This document shows, one piece after another, positions 28,522 through 38,253 of a DNA stretch of 40,781 nt. Each line of letters begins with the position of its first letter. Position 1 is the stretch's first letter. The notes beneath the pieces were generated by a model that was not told the DNA's origin, made no database searches, and worked only from the letters and a program-made list of their open reading frames with translations. A program made the translations under genes and the position numbers. Origin of the DNA: Akkermansia muciniphila (GTDB lineage: Bacteria > Verrucomicrobiota > Verrucomicrobiia > Verrucomicrobiales > V1-33); contig CAMDJM010000043.1 of assembly GCA_945900785.1 (NCBI GenBank), positions 1 through 40,781 of the forward strand. Reading direction: 5' to 3'.

Positions 28522-31500
28522 CTAATACGCCAGCCAGGGGCTGAGCCACTTTTCAACTTCGGCCAGGGGCATGGCCTTGCGGCTGGCGTAGTCTTCGATC
28601 TGGTCTTTGCCGAGGTCGGTGCCGATGCCGAAGTATTTGGCCTGGGGGTGATTGAAGTAGAGGCCGCTGACGCTGCTGCCGGGGTGCATGGCGCAGGATT
28701 CGGTGAGTTCGCAGCCGGTGAGGGCGGTGGCGTTGAGCAAACTGAAGAGGGTGCGCTTTTCGGTGTGGTCGGGCTGGGCGGGGTAACCGGGGGCGGGGCG
28801 GATGCCGCGGTATTTTTCGCGGATGATTTCCTGGGTGCTGAGGTCGCCGGGTTTCTCAATGCCACAGAAGAAGCGGGCGCGCTGGTGCAGCCATTCCGCG
28901 AAGGCTTCGGCAAAGCGGTCCGCCAACGCTTTGACGATGATGGAGCTGTAGGGATCCTGCTGGTCGTCGTAGGTTTTGGCGTATTCGTCCGCGCCGTGGA
29001 TGGTGACGACAAAGCCGCCCAGCCAGTCCGGCCGGCCGCTGGTGGCGGGGGCGATGAAGTCGCCCAGAGCGAAGTTAGGAGTGGGGCTGCCGCCGGTCTT
29101 GATGACCTGCTGGCGGAGGGTGTGCAGGGTGGCGCGTTTTTCCGTGCGGTCCCCGTTGGCGTAGATTTCGATGTCGTCTCCCACGGCGTTGGCGGGGAAG
29201 AAGCCGGTGACGCCCTTGGGGGTAAAGTGCTGGCCGGCGATGATGCGGTCGAGCAGGATCTGGGCGTCGGCGTAGAGTTTGGAGGCGGTTTCTTCGGCTT
29301 GGGCCTTCAGGATGGGGTCTTCGACGGCGGAGGAGAAGCGCTGCCCGTCGTCTTTCCAACGCCCGCGCAGTTCCCAGGCGTGAAAGAAGGGCGACCAGTC
29401 GATAAAGCCGCGCAGTTCGCTCAGGGAAACCGGCGGGATGGTATCGCTATGGCCTTCGGTTTCCGTGACGGGAATGATCGCGGTGGACGGCGGTGCGGCG
29501 ATGTCTACGTCGGCCCAGTCGCAGGTAAAGGCTTTGGCCCGGGCTTCGGCGATCGTTAGAATATCGCGTTTCTTTTTGTTGCCGTATTGCTCCCGCAGGG
29601 TGGCGTGGCGGGTTTCGTTATCGACAATGAATTTTTCCTTCTGCCCTTCGCTGAGCAGGCTGGTGGCCACCGGGACACTGCGGGAGGCATCGAGCACATG
29701 GACGATGGTGCCGCTGTATTTGTGTGCGAGCTTGATGGCCGTGTGGGCCGCGCTGGTGGTGGCCCCGCCAATGAGAAGCGGGGTCTTCATGCCGAGCCGC
29801 TCCATCTCGGAGGCGACGTGGGCCATTTCATCCAGGCTGGGGGTAATGAGTCCTGACAAACCGATGATGTCCGCGCCCACTTCCACAGCTTTGGCGAGGA
29901 TCTTGTCGCACGGCACCATCACGCCCATGTCGATGACCTCGAAATTGTTACAAGCCAGCACAATGCCGACGATGTTTTTGCCAATGTCATGCACGTCGCC
30001 TTTCACGGTGGCGAGCACGATCCTGCCGGCATTGACTGGGCCGTCGTCCAGTTCAGACTCCGCTGCGGCTACTGGCCCGCGTTGTCCTTCAGGGCCTGCT
30101 CCAGCCCCCGCTCCGCCACCCGCTTCTCCCAAGCTGCCTTTAGGGAGTCGATCGCTGACTGCGCACTCCGGTCCATTTTTTGCCGGATGATTTCCGCGCG
30201 CGAGGAATCGTTGGCGGATGGTGTCACTGTAGCGTTCATCGGAGGTGTGATGGTTGAAGTGCTCATGAAGGATAGTTTCGCCTGAATGGAGTAATTTATC
30301 AAGGGATTCGTAATGGTGCTCATAAAAGTGGCCCAACAGCCAATCCTCGTTCCGGAACTCAGGTCGGCCCAACTCGGTGTTGTCGATAATTTGAAGTTTG
30401 AAATCGGGATTTGCCCGGTAGTAGGCCGCAAGATGGAGGGCAGTGCGCGGTGCCTGCCAATGACCGCCCGCAGCCCTTGCGAGAGGAACAATCCGGCCTC
30501 CTTCAATGACAGACCGGCGGATCATGTTCGGAATCGCTTTCTCCCATGGACAGAAGACAAAAACGACTTGCACGGCAACTCCGGCCAGCAAGGCCGACTC
30601 AACATGCGCCATGCTTCGCGTCTGATTTTGCAACGTGCCATCCATGACCAAATAAAGGTCGTCTTTCAGGTCGAGGGAATTGGTGGCTGTGGTCTTTCCA
30701 CTGCCCTGCCCCCCGGCATTGAAACGAATTACGGCGTTGTCCGGCGGCGATTTCAACTTATCCGCGTAGAGCCAGTCAATAAAGGCCCCGGCAGGCTCCA
30801 GCGTGGCGACGCTCCAGCGTTGGCGGGATTCGCGGTTTTCAGCGTAGGCGGGGCTGAGTTCCTGGGCGTTGTTACGGTCGAGGACATTGCCGAAGCGGGC
30901 CTCGTATTTCGCCGCAGCGATGGGCAGGGTGCTGGCCAGGTCCGTGGCGAATTCGATTTCGATGGCGCGCTCTTCATCGGTTAGACCTGGGTAGGGCGTA
31001 TAGGTAAAGCCTTCCAGCAGCGTGATGGGCTGGCCGGGGATAGCTTTGGCAAAACGCCGTTCGATCTGCGCCTTCAGCTTCACGGCTTCCATGAAGGGGG
31101 CCAGGTAAGCCACGCTCAGCTTCATGACGCGGGCACTTTTCACGACCTGCGGGAGGAACATCTTGCCGGCGCCGAAGAGGTCGCCGACGACGCTCATGCC
31201 GTCCATGAGCGGGCCTTCGATTACGCTGAGCGGCTTGCCCAGCTTCTCCAACGCCTCGGCGGTGTCCTGATTGATGAAGTCGGTGATGCCCCGGAGGAGG
31301 GAGTGTTCCAGACGTTTTTCGACCGGGGCCTCCCGCCAGCTCATATCAATTTCCGCTTTCTTCGTGGTGCCGGCCTGGCCTTTGAATTGCTCCGCGTAAT
31401 CCACCAGAATTTCCGTGGCATCCGGGCGGCGGTTGAGGATGACGTCCTCCACCTTCTCCAGCATGTCTTTGGGGATTTCCTCGTAAACTTCCAGCATCCC

Positions 31501-33417
31501 CGCATTCACAATGCCCATGTCCATCCCGGCCTGGATCGCATGATAGAGGAAGGCGCTGTGCATGGCCTCGCGAACTTTATTATTGCCTCGGAAGCTGAAG
31601 CTGATGTTGCTCACGCCGCCGCTCACTTTGGCGTGCGGCAGATTTTCTTTGATCCAGCGCGTGGCATTGATGAAGTCCACCGCGTAGTTGTTATGCTCCT
31701 CCATGCCGGTAGCCACGGTCAGGATGTTGGGGTCGAAAATGATGTCCTCCGGCGGCAGGCCGACCTCGTCCACGAGAATGCGGTAGGCGCGTTCGCAGAT
31801 GCGGATTTTGTCCTCGTAGGTGGCGGCTTGGCCATTTTCATCAAAGGCCATGACCACGGCGGCTGCTCCGTATTGCTTGACCTTGGTGGCGGTTTCCCGG
31901 AATTTCGCCTCGCCTTCCTTGAGGGAGATGGAGTTGGCGATGCCCTTGCCCTGCAGGCACTTGAGGCCGGCCTCGATGATTTCCCATTTCGAGGAATCGA
32001 CCATGATCGGCACCTTGTTCACCTCCGGCTCGGTCTGCAGGAGTGTCAGGAATTTCGACATCATGGGCACGCCTTCGATGAGGCCTTCGTCCATGCAGAC
32101 GTCGATCACATTGGCCCCGTTCTCGACCTGCTGCCGGGCGATGGCGACGGCTTCCTCGAGTTTGTTGTCCTTGATGAGCTTGGCAAATTTTGGCGAACCC
32201 GCGACGTTGGTGCGCTCGCCGATCATGAGATAGTTCGACCCCGGGCTCAGCACATACGGCTGCGAACCGCTGAGGCGCATGGTGTGGGGATCACCCGGCA
32301 CCATGCGCGGGGCCAGACCTTCCACGGCTTTGGCAATGGCGGCGATGTGCTCCGGGGTATTGCCGCAGCAACCGCCCATGATATTGACAAAACCATTGCC
32401 ACCGAAATCTTTCGCATACCCGGCCATGTCGTGGGGCAGGAGATCGAAGCCGGTGGGAGCCAGCGGATTGGGCATCCCGGCATTTGGATAGCAGGAAACA
32501 AAGCAGTCCGCCTTCGCCGCGAGTTCGGCGAGGAAGGGACGCATCTTGTCAGGTCCCAGCGAGCAGTTCAGCCCGATGGAGAGCGGCTTCACATGCCGCA
32601 TGGCATTTAGATAGGCTTCCGTCACCTGACCGGAAATCATGGTCTCGCCGCCAGGTCCCACCGCCGCGCTGATCTGCACCGGCAGCTCCACTTGATCTTC
32701 CGCGAAGACCTCGCGGATGGCCACAAGGGCGGTCTTGGCATTGAGGGAATCGAAAATGGTTTCCACCATCAGGGTGTCCACCCCACCCGCGATCAGGGCG
32801 CGGATCTGGTGTTTGTAGGCCTGCTTCACCTGGTCGAAGGTGACGTAGCGGAAGCTCAGGTCGTTGAGATCCGGAAATTGGGAGAGCGACACCGTCAGCG
32901 GTCCGATGGCCCCGGCGACATAACGTTTCCGCCCGGTGTCCTCACCGATGCGGTCGGCCCATTTCCGGCACTGGCGGGCGGATTCAAAATTGATTTCCCA
33001 CGCCAGATCGTTGAGGAATTTGTCCTCGATCATCGTCTGGAAAAACTCCGGATCCTTCCTCATGCCTTCCGGCACTTCACGGAAAAACTCCGCCTGGGCG
33101 ATGCTGGTGGCGGAAAAGGTGTTTGTTTCGATGATGTCCGCGCCAGCTTCGAGGAAACGACGGTGGATGTCCTCAATGATGTCGGGTCGTGTGATGGACA
33201 GGATGTCCCCGTTGTTCAGGATGTCCTTTTCGTTATCGCGGAAGCGCTCGCCGCGCGCGCTGGCCTCGTCGAGCACGCCCTTGTCCTTGTAGCCCCGGAT
33301 GGTCGTGCCCATGGCTCCATCGATCACGAGAATGCGTTTCGCCATCTCCGCACGGAGTTCGGCTTCGACATGGGGGCGCGGTTGGGTGACAATGGGGGAA
33401 TCGGGCGTGATAATCAT
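28522..33417 (-). CDS. metH: Cobalamin-dependent methionine synthase with an inserted zeta-toxin-like P-loop kinase module
   Basis: MetH moves a methyl group from methyltetrahydrofolate to homocysteine via cobalamin. All expected parts are present: homocysteine domain with zinc-binding Cys (C285 in LNCSLG, C350/C351 in GGCCG), pterin domain ([14 protein letters not shown]), Cap helices ([19 protein letters not shown]), cobalamin domain with DVHDIG (axial ligand H1143) and [11 protein letters not shown], and the reactivation domain ([15 protein letters not shown]). The usual length is about 1,230-1,260 residues; this one has 1,631. The excess is at residues ~778-1116, in the Cap-to-cobalamin linker. 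It holds a Walker A GGQGSGKT (902-909), a DGT motif and the downstream layout of zeta-toxin-like kinases. The module is in frame. No riboswitch fits in the ~50 bp before the start. It may be a working fusion or a disrupted enzyme. Confidence 0.9.
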   Translation of the reverse strand: MIITPDSPIVTQPRPHVEAELRAEMAKRILVIDGAMGTTIRGYKDKGVLDEASARGERFRDNEKDILNNGDILSITRPDIIEDIHRRFLEAGADIIETNTFSATSIAQAEFFREVPEGMRKDPEFFQTMIEDKFLNDLAWEINFESARQCRKWADRIGEDTGRKRYVAGAIGPLTVSLSQFPDLNDLSFRYVTFDQVKQAYKHQIRALIAGGVDTLMVETIFDSLNAKTALVAIREVFAEDQVELPVQISAAVGPGGETMISGQVTEAYLNAMRHVKPLSIGLNCSLGPDKMRPFLAELAAKADCFVSCYPNAGMPNPLAPTGFDLLPHDMAGYAKDFGGNGFVNIMGGCCGNTPEHIAAIAKAVEGLAPRMVPGDPHTMRLSGSQPYVLSPGSNYLMIGERTNVAGSPKFAKLIKDNKLEEAVAIARQQVENGANVIDVCMDEGLIEGVPMMSKFLTLLQTEPEVNKVPIMVDSSKWEIIEAGLKCLQGKGIANSISLKEGEAKFRETATKVKQYGAAAVVMAFDENGQAATYEDKIRICERAYRILVDEVGLPPEDIIFDPNILTVATGMEEHNNYAVDFINATRWIKENLPHAKVSGGVSNISFSFRGNNKVREAMHSAFLYHAIQAGMDMGIVNAGMLEVYEEIPKDMLEKVEDVILNRRPDATEILVDYAEQFKGQAGTTKKAEIDMSWREAPVEKRLEHSLLRGITDFINQDTAEALEKLGKPLSVIEGPLMDGMSVVGDLFGAGKMFLPQVVKSARVMKLSVAYLAPFMEAVKLKAQIERRFAKAIPGQPITLLEGFTYTPYPGLTDEERAIEIEFATDLASTLPIAAAKYEARFGNVLDRNNAQELSPAYAENRESRQRWSVATLEPAGAFIDWLYADKLKSPPDNAVIRFNAGGQGSGKTTATNSLDLKDDLYLVMDGTLQNQTRSMAHVESALLAGVAVQVVFVFCPWEKAIPNMIRRSVIEGGRIVPLARAAGGHWQAPRTALHLAAYYRANPDFKLQIIDNTELGRPEFRNEDWLLGHFYEHHYESLDKLLHSGETILHEHFNHHTSDERYSDTIRQRFLARGNHPAKNGPECAVSDRLPKGSLGEAGGGAGAGAGPEGQRGPVAAAESELDDGPVNAGRIVLATVKGDVHDIGKNIVGIVLACNNFEVIDMGVMVPCDKILAKAVEVGADIIGLSGLITPSLDEMAHVASEMERLGMKTPLLIGGATTSAAHTAIKLAHKYSGTIVHVLDASRSVPVATSLLSEGQKEKFIVDNETRHATLREQYGNKKKRDILTIAEARAKAFTCDWADVDIAAPPSTAIIPVTETEGHSDTIPPVSLSELRGFIDWSPFFHAWELRGRWKDDGQRFSSAVEDPILKAQAEETASKLYADAQILLDRIIAGQHFTPKGVTGFFPANAVGDDIEIYANGDRTEKRATLHTLRQQVIKTGGSPTPNFALGDFIAPATSGRPDWLGGFVVTIHGADEYAKTYDDQQDPYSSIIVKALADRFAEAFAEWLHQRARFFCGIEKPGDLSTQEIIREKYRGIRPAPGYPAQPDHTEKRTLFSLLNATALTGCELTESCAMHPGSSVSGLYFNHPQAKYFGIGTDLGKDQIEDYASRKAMPLAEVEKWLSPWLAY
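30071..31087 (-). other. Inserted zeta-toxin-like P-loop kinase module inside metH
   Basis: These 1017 bp (339 codons) encode a helical N-terminal part ([38 protein letters not shown]), then a nucleotide-binding core: Walker A GGQGSGKT (30691-30714), [27 protein letters not shown] and RIVPLAR, and a tail ([21 protein letters not shown]). This order fits zeta toxins and related small-molecule kinases, which phosphorylate UDP-sugars in known cases. The word AGCCG occurs at both ends (30066-30070 and 31083-31087, read on the minus strand). Removing the module plus one copy leaves [32 protein letters not shown] in frame, a normal MetH linker. Family and insertion are inferred from motifs; the activity is unknown. 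Confidence 0.7.
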
Positions 33418-33467
33418 GATCGGGGGGTAAAGGTATGGTTCTACGCCGGGCTTTCAAGAGGAATGCA

Positions 33468-34061
33468 TCATAATATCAGGATATGTTGATGCGTTCTGGT
33501 TTGGAGACTTTCCAAGGGTGGACTGGGCAGGGGCGGGAGTTTTTTTGCGCATGGGAAAAGGGGAGAGGAACTTCGGGATACAACTGGGGTGGCTCCCGGG
33601 GTCCCCGGAAGCGCCAAAGCGGATTCCTCGTGCTGGTGCAGGGGCTGGTCCTCCAGCAGGTTGCCCAGGTTATTGGCCCACGCGATGCACATTGAAGCTG
33701 CCAGCAGGAGCCAGCAGAGCAGGATCAGCAGGACCTGCAGGCCCCAGGAGCGGGCGGAGCCCCTCCAGCCATTGAGCAGGCCATTGGTCAGCAGAAGCAC
33801 GGCCAGGCACACGCAGGCCAGCAGGGGGTAAAAGGTCAGCTTCACCAGCTCGCGCTGCCAAATGGGATAGCCCCCCGCATTCCGCCAAAAGGCCTGATTC
33901 TCGCGCCACCAGGCCACCTCCACCAGCAAACTGGAAAACAGCAGGGTGGTGGTGGAAAAGCCCAGCCATAACAGAGTGCCCGGCTGTCCCCCTTCCTGGC
34001 TGGAGGGCCGGAGCACGGGGGAAGCATGGGCAGGGTTTCCGGGCTTGGCCACTGGCTTCAT
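33468..34061 (-). CDS. Small membrane protein of unknown function
   Basis: The protein has 197 residues with about three hydrophobic helices (residues ~29-50, ~74-96 and ~106-128) and a low-complexity Pro/Ser tail (PLFPCAKKLPPLPSPPLESL). No family was recognised. Its stop is 50 bp from the metH ATG on the same strand, so it may be in one transcript with metH. It is divergent from the DUF3592-type gene at 34270. The transmembrane pattern supports it as a real gene; the tail may be a frame-drift extension. Confidence 0.5.
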   Translation of the reverse strand: MKPVAKPGNPAHASPVLRPSSQEGGQPGTLLWLGFSTTTLLFSSLLVEVAWWRENQAFWRNAGGYPIWQRELVKLTFYPLLACVCLAVLLLTNGLLNGWRGSARSWGLQVLLILLCWLLLAASMCIAWANNLGNLLEDQPLHQHEESALALPGTPGATPVVSRSSSPLFPCAKKLPPLPSPPLESLQTRTHQHILIL

Positions 34062-34269
34062 TCGGGATTTTCAATCCATCCGGGAAATTCAGCAAGCCGG
34101 GGATCGGCATTTGCGTGAGCCTTGGAAAGTGGGGTGCAGAAGGTCAGTCAGTCCCCTTTTTTCCGATGGCCAGACCAGCCTGGACCGCCGGATCACCCGG
34201 GGGCCGGAGTCAGCTCCCGGCAGGATCTTGTTTTGACGGAAAGGCTTCCTGGCGCTATGGTTTTTTTCC

Positions 34270-35343
34270 ATGAGCCTGCCGATCCGAACTACCAAAAAAG
34301 CCCCCGCTGGCTGCCTGATCCCCTTTGGCGTGATTTTCCTGGCAGCAGGTCTGGCGGTATGCTGGCTGGCATGGAGCCAGTTTCTGGTCAAGGTGCGCGT
34401 GGTGCATTCATGGGTAGAGGCACCTTGTCAAGTGACCCAGTGGGAAATCGGGATCGAGCCCACGAATGATGGCTACCAGACCTCGCCCCAAGTGGCCTAC
34501 AACTACACCTGGAAGGGGCAATCCTTTACCGGCCGGACCTATGATCACGCCTTGTCCACCAGGCCTGGGATCAATGAATTTGAAGCCAAGGGGGCGAAAG
34601 CGCGGGAGGGAGGAGTGGTTTGTTTTATCAATCCGCTGAATCCATCGGAATCCACCCTGCTCCAGGCCAGCTATACAGTGGGAGCGCTGGTGATGGGTGT
34701 TGGGGTTCTCTTCGCCGGGATGGGGGGCCTGATCGCGGCGGGCGGGGTGGTCAGTCTGTTCCGACGGGCGGTGGGGGGCTCTGGCGGGGCAGGGCGGGGG
34801 GCGAAAGGTTGCCTGGGCGGAATTTTGGCCCCGGTATTTTTTGTGCTGTTTGCCGGAGCCGGATTTCTGGTGTGGAAGCTGGCCCTGGCGGATCAGCCGG
34901 ACTGGGACACTGTTGGAAGCCGCATGGTGCCCGTGCCCGCCAAAGTCGTGGCCAGCGGAGTATCGACCAGCCGCAGCAGTGGGAAGAACAGTTCCACCAC
35001 CTACAAGGCAAAAATCGCCTACCAGTATAAATACAACGGCCGCCTCTGGCATTCCGGCTGGTTGGATTTCGACCGCAGCACCACCTCCAGCAGCAACTAC
35101 AGCAAGGCCCGCGATGCTGTCAGCCGTTACCCGCAGGGGGCCGGCACCACGGCATGGGTGGACCCCGTGGCCCCCTGGCAGGCCGTCCTGGAAAAGCAGG
35201 CTGGAACCCGCTGGTGGCTCTGGCTTTTCCCTATCGTTTTTGGCGGCATCGGGGTGATCGGCCTGCTTGGTTGGCTCCTCAAAGTCACCGCCCTGGGTGC
35301 GGCTTTGTTTGGCACGAGGCAGGCAGGCGGAAGCAGAGACTAA
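34270..35343 (+). CDS. DUF3592-type membrane protein
   Basis: The protein has 357 residues with hydrophobic segments at residues ~12-37, ~133-160, ~184-205 and ~312-345. Between them lie two extramembrane beta domains with the same plan: APCQVTQWEIG..YNYTWKGQSFTGRTYD..FINPLNPSESTL, then VPAKVVASGVSTS..YQYKYNGRLWHSGWLDF..VDPVAPWQAVL. This doubling of a domain followed by a short PxxP/WxxxL signature is typical of DUF3592 proteins. The function of the family is unknown. The start ATG at 34270 has no strong Shine-Dalgarno sequence. Confidence 0.7.
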   Translation: MSLPIRTTKKAPAGCLIPFGVIFLAAGLAVCWLAWSQFLVKVRVVHSWVEAPCQVTQWEIGIEPTNDGYQTSPQVAYNYTWKGQSFTGRTYDHALSTRPGINEFEAKGAKAREGGVVCFINPLNPSESTLLQASYTVGALVMGVGVLFAGMGGLIAAGGVVSLFRRAVGGSGGAGRGAKGCLGGILAPVFFVLFAGAGFLVWKLALADQPDWDTVGSRMVPVPAKVVASGVSTSRSSGKNSSTTYKAKIAYQYKYNGRLWHSGWLDFDRSTTSSSNYSKARDAVSRYPQGAGTTAWVDPVAPWQAVLEKQAGTRWWLWLFPIVFGGIGVIGLLGWLLKVTALGAALFGTRQAGGSRD

Positions 35344-35428
35344 GGGGTCCGGTCAAAAAGAAGGATAATTTCAAAAGGAGCTTTGCCCAAAGGAGCACGT
35401 AACCCATGCGGCAGCCATCCCGCCGTCC

Positions 35429-36838
35429 TCAGGGAAGGCGGTAGTAGCCGTCCGGGTTGAAGAGGTAGTAGACGTCCTTGGGATTTGGACGGGGGAGGAA
35501 CATGCAGGGGCGGCCTTTTTCATCAATGCCTTCTGCCAGGTAAGGGATGGCGGCGCTGGCCTCCGCCGATCCGCGGGTAGGGAGCAGCGTAAAGGTAGGG
35601 GCCGGCTTGGGATTGAGATCGGGGTGTTTCAGTTGGGCGGTCTCGCGGATGTCATCGACGATGAAATCGATCCATTTCAACTGGGTGGCCTTGTCGGCGA
35701 ACTCGCTCCAGTCGCCGGTCGACACTTTGCTATACATGCGTTTGATAAAGTCTTCCGTGCTGATGCCCATTTTGGCGGCGATGGGACCGGCGAGGCGCTG
35801 CCACCATTCCTCGATTTCCTGGATGGATTCCTTTTGCTGGGTCAGATTGCCAAAGCTGCCGCTGCTGATCTGATGGTGCAGGATGACCGCGTTGGGATAG
35901 GCAAAGGATTTATCCGCGAGGGTGGCAATGCAGGCGGCCATGCTGGCGGCGAAGGATTTCACCACCACATAAACGGGGGCTCCGCTGCCCTGCATGGCTT
36001 TGAGAATGCGGTAGCCGGCCATGACGGAGCCGCCCGGGCTGTTGTCGATGACGATGAAGATGGGCAGGGTGGCGTTTTTGTTATTGAAGTAGGCGAGTTT
36101 TTCCGAAATATCGTCGGCGGTGCTGGTCACGATGGGGCCATTCAGGGTGATGCGGCGGTCGGAGATGACGAGGGTCTGGTCCTGGTGGGGATTTTCCGGA
36201 TAGGAGGGCCTGGCATCCGCATACTGGGCTGCGCTGAGTTCTTTTTCCTTTTGCTCGATCAGGCTGGAAAGGCGGGTGATTTCAGAGCGGGCTTCAGTAT
36301 CCGTCATCCGGAGTTCGGAGAGGCGCAGCTCGGCTTTGCTTTTGGCGATGGTTCCTTCGAGCATGAGGCGCTCGCTTTCCATGCGCAGGGTGACGAGTTC
36401 GCGGTCGGATTTTTGTTTGGCGGATTCAAACTCTGCAGCGAGGCGGGCTTTTTCCTCCTCGGCTTTGAGGGCAGTCCGTTCAAGGTCAGCGCGGCGGGAG
36501 CCGAGTTCGGCCGCAAGGCGTTCCTTGGCGATGGCGTTTTCCGTCATGAGCCGGTCGCGCTCGGCGGCAAGCTTCGCCGTCTCCTTTTTCATTTCAGCGG
36601 TTTTCGGATCCTCGGGTGCAGCAGGAGTGGGCGCGGCGGCGGGGGGCTGGGCGCTGCCGGTATTGGTGGTCTGGGTGGCGGGGGGGCCAGGAGCGGTTGG
36701 TGCCGGTGGCGCAGGTGGGGTGGGGGCTGCTGTTACAGGGGGAGCAGGGGCAGGCACTGGCACTGCCTCCTGGGCGCGCAGGATGAGGGGGGCCAGGGTC
36801 AGAAGCAGGGAGGAAGGAATAAGGAAGTGGCGTTTCAT
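35429..36838 (-). CDS. Exported ClpP-like serine protease with an N-terminal coiled coil
   Basis: From the ATG at 36838 (MKRHFLIPSSLLLTLAPLILRAQE) the protein has 469 residues and a signal peptide. It then has a Pro/Ala/Thr-rich linker (~26-77), a long Glu/Lys/Ala coiled coil (~80-205) and a ClpP/SppA-type domain (~220-400). The fold marks are IDNSPGGSVMAGY, SFAASMAACIATL (nucleophile S299), ILHHQ (H322) and STGDW (acid D376), matching a Ser-His-Asp triad. ClpP normally works in the cytoplasm with an ATPase and has no signal peptide. An exported, ATPase-free, coiled-coil version would act alone in the periplasm or at the membrane. The C-terminus is Pro-rich and ends PDGYYRLP. It is divergent from the nucleotidyltransferase gene. 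Confidence 0.8.
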   Translation of the reverse strand: MKRHFLIPSSLLLTLAPLILRAQEAVPVPAPAPPVTAAPTPPAPPAPTAPGPPATQTTNTGSAQPPAAAPTPAAPEDPKTAEMKKETAKLAAERDRLMTENAIAKERLAAELGSRRADLERTALKAEEEKARLAAEFESAKQKSDRELVTLRMESERLMLEGTIAKSKAELRLSELRMTDTEARSEITRLSSLIEQKEKELSAAQYADARPSYPENPHQDQTLVISDRRITLNGPIVTSTADDISEKLAYFNNKNATLPIFIVIDNSPGGSVMAGYRILKAMQGSGAPVYVVVKSFAASMAACIATLADKSFAYPNAVILHHQISSGSFGNLTQQKESIQEIEEWWQRLAGPIAAKMGISTEDFIKRMYSKVSTGDWSEFADKATQLKWIDFIVDDIRETAQLKHPDLNPKPAPTFTLLPTRGSAEASAAIPYLAEGIDEKGRPCMFLPRPNPKDVYYLFNPDGYYRLP

Positions 36839-36956
36839 GGAACTGGGGGATTTAACGGGCACGGTGCCGATTTGCTGGACACGATACCCGCTTTTTGCAA
36901 ATCCGCAGAAAAATTCCGGGCTTGAGGAAACGCCCGGAGCAGAGCAAGCGGACGGG

Positions 36957-37907
36957 ATGAAACATGCCTTTGTGCTGGGAGCAGGATTGGGAACACGGCT
37001 GCGGCCGCTGACAGATCAATGGCCGAAGCCGCTGATCCCGGTGCATCACCGTCCGCTGATGGTGCGGGCTTTTGAGCACCTGCGCTCGGCGGGCGTGGGG
37101 GATTTTGTGGTCAACACGCATCATTTGCCGGACACCTATGCCGCAGCTTTTCCGGAGGGAAGCTGGGAGGGCTGCCGGGTGCAGTTCCGCCACGAGCCGG
37201 TGTTGCTGGAAACCGGTGGGGGCCTGGCCAACGTGGCAGACCTGCTTCAGGACGGTCCGTTTTATGTTTATAATGGCGACATCCTGACCGATGTGCCGCT
37301 GGAGCCTGCGTGGGAGGCCCATGTGGCGCAGGAACATCTGGTGACACTGCTGCTGCGCACGGAAGCCCCGGTGCGGAACGTGGCTTTCGATGCGGCAGCG
37401 GGCCGGGTGCTGGATCTGCGGAACTCGTTGGGCCAAAACCACCTGGACCAACGGGGCTTTACCGGTTTGTATGTGGTGAGCCCGGGATTTTTCAAATACC
37501 TAGTGCCCGGCAGAATCGAAAGCGTAGTCGGGGGCCTGCTGCGGGCCATCGCCGCCGGGGAACGCATCGGCGGCGTGCTGGCAGACGCCGGACAATGGCT
37601 GGATCTGGGCGACCGCGCGAGCTACCTTGCCGCCCACGCCGCCGGGCGGACCCAGGGTTTTCCGGCCTACGCCCCATGGTCCGCCGCAGAAACCGCCTCC
37701 ATTCACCTGGCAGCCGACGTAGACCCCAGTGCCACGGTGGATGCCGATTCCTCCGTAGGCCCCGGAGCGGTAGTGGAAGCCGGCGCGGTGCTCAAAGGCA
37801 GCATCCTCTGGCCCGGCGGCCGTGCCGCCGCCGGATCCATCCTGACCGGCTGTGTGGTGCGCAGCGGCCAAACGGCGTCTGGCGTCCTGACGAATATGGA
37901 TGTGTAA
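36957..37907 (+). CDS. NDP-sugar nucleotidyltransferase with C-terminal hexapeptide repeats
   Basis: The 316-residue protein from the ATG at 36957 begins with the nucleotidyltransferase signature (MKHAFVLGAGLGTRLRPLTDQ..KPLIPVHHRPLM). It transfers NMP to a sugar phosphate. The C-terminus has short hexapeptide repeats (LAADVDPSATVDADSSVGPG.AVVEAGAVLKGS), a left-handed beta-helix like those in mannose-1-phosphate guanylyltransferases and MurNAc-1-phosphate uridylyltransferases (MurU). The exact substrate cannot be told from the sequence. It likely supplies activated sugars for LPS or cell-wall recycling. A longer frame upstream is not credible because it covers the start of the divergent protease gene. 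Confidence 0.85.
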   Translation: MKHAFVLGAGLGTRLRPLTDQWPKPLIPVHHRPLMVRAFEHLRSAGVGDFVVNTHHLPDTYAAAFPEGSWEGCRVQFRHEPVLLETGGGLANVADLLQDGPFYVYNGDILTDVPLEPAWEAHVAQEHLVTLLLRTEAPVRNVAFDAAAGRVLDLRNSLGQNHLDQRGFTGLYVVSPGFFKYLVPGRIESVVGGLLRAIAAGERIGGVLADAGQWLDLGDRASYLAAHAAGRTQGFPAYAPWSAAETASIHLAADVDPSATVDADSSVGPGAVVEAGAVLKGSILWPGGRAAAGSILTGCVVRSGQTASGVLTNMDV

Positions 37908-38253
37908 TCCAGCTGGTGGGCAGTTCCTGGGAAAAAATGGCGGCAAACGTAACTTCCTTTTTCGTCCCTGCGCCGGGCGGTTTGAGAAAAACGTGTGGGC
38001 CCGCCGGGGTCCCTGACGGCTTTGGCGTAGTCGCCCAGGAAATCCGGGATCCGGGCAGGCCGTATGGGATGTGCTGGGCACGGAGGAACGGCACCTCGAT
38101 AAAATCATCGGCCAAAGCGGTCTGCCGGCGTCGGAAGTCGCCTCCGATTGATACGGCTGGAAATCCGCCGGATCACCAACACGCGCCGGGGCGCCGGTAT
38201 GTCCGGGCGGGTTGAAACCGGGCGGGTGCGGATATCGGACCGGTCAGGAACGC
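37908..38253. other. Intergenic region (346 bp) with a possible gene remnant
   Basis: The gap between the nucleotidyltransferase stop and the PEP-CTERM stop holds the probable dprA fragment described separately. The first ~130 bp show nothing recognisable. No terminator hairpin with a T-run was found. Confidence 0.4.
38040..38205 (+). pseudogene. Possible remnant of the DprA winged-helix domain, frameshifted
   Basis: Read in frame, the text is GQAVWDVLGTEERHLDKII then GQSGLPASEVASD, followed by a stop. One missing base before TTG-ATA gives the continuation LIRLEIRRITNTRRGAG. This is the layout of the C-terminal winged-helix of DprA-type proteins (short acidic helix, SGLPxxEV, then LLxLExxRxI). 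No DprA DNA-binding domain precedes it, so only a small fragment remains. The resemblance is moderate and could be coincidental. Confidence 0.4.

Noticed and set aside
31303-32610. A 435-codon plus-strand frame opposite metH
   Set aside because: His/Leu/Gly-rich shadow of the conserved metH domains.
33418-33467. A cobalamin or SAM riboswitch upstream of metH
   Set aside because: Only ~50 bp separate metH from the previous gene, too short for either, and no core motif was seen.
35624-36925. A 433-codon plus-strand frame opposite the ClpP-like gene
   Set aside because: Shadow of the coiled coil and protease domain; Gly/Phe-rich without motifs.
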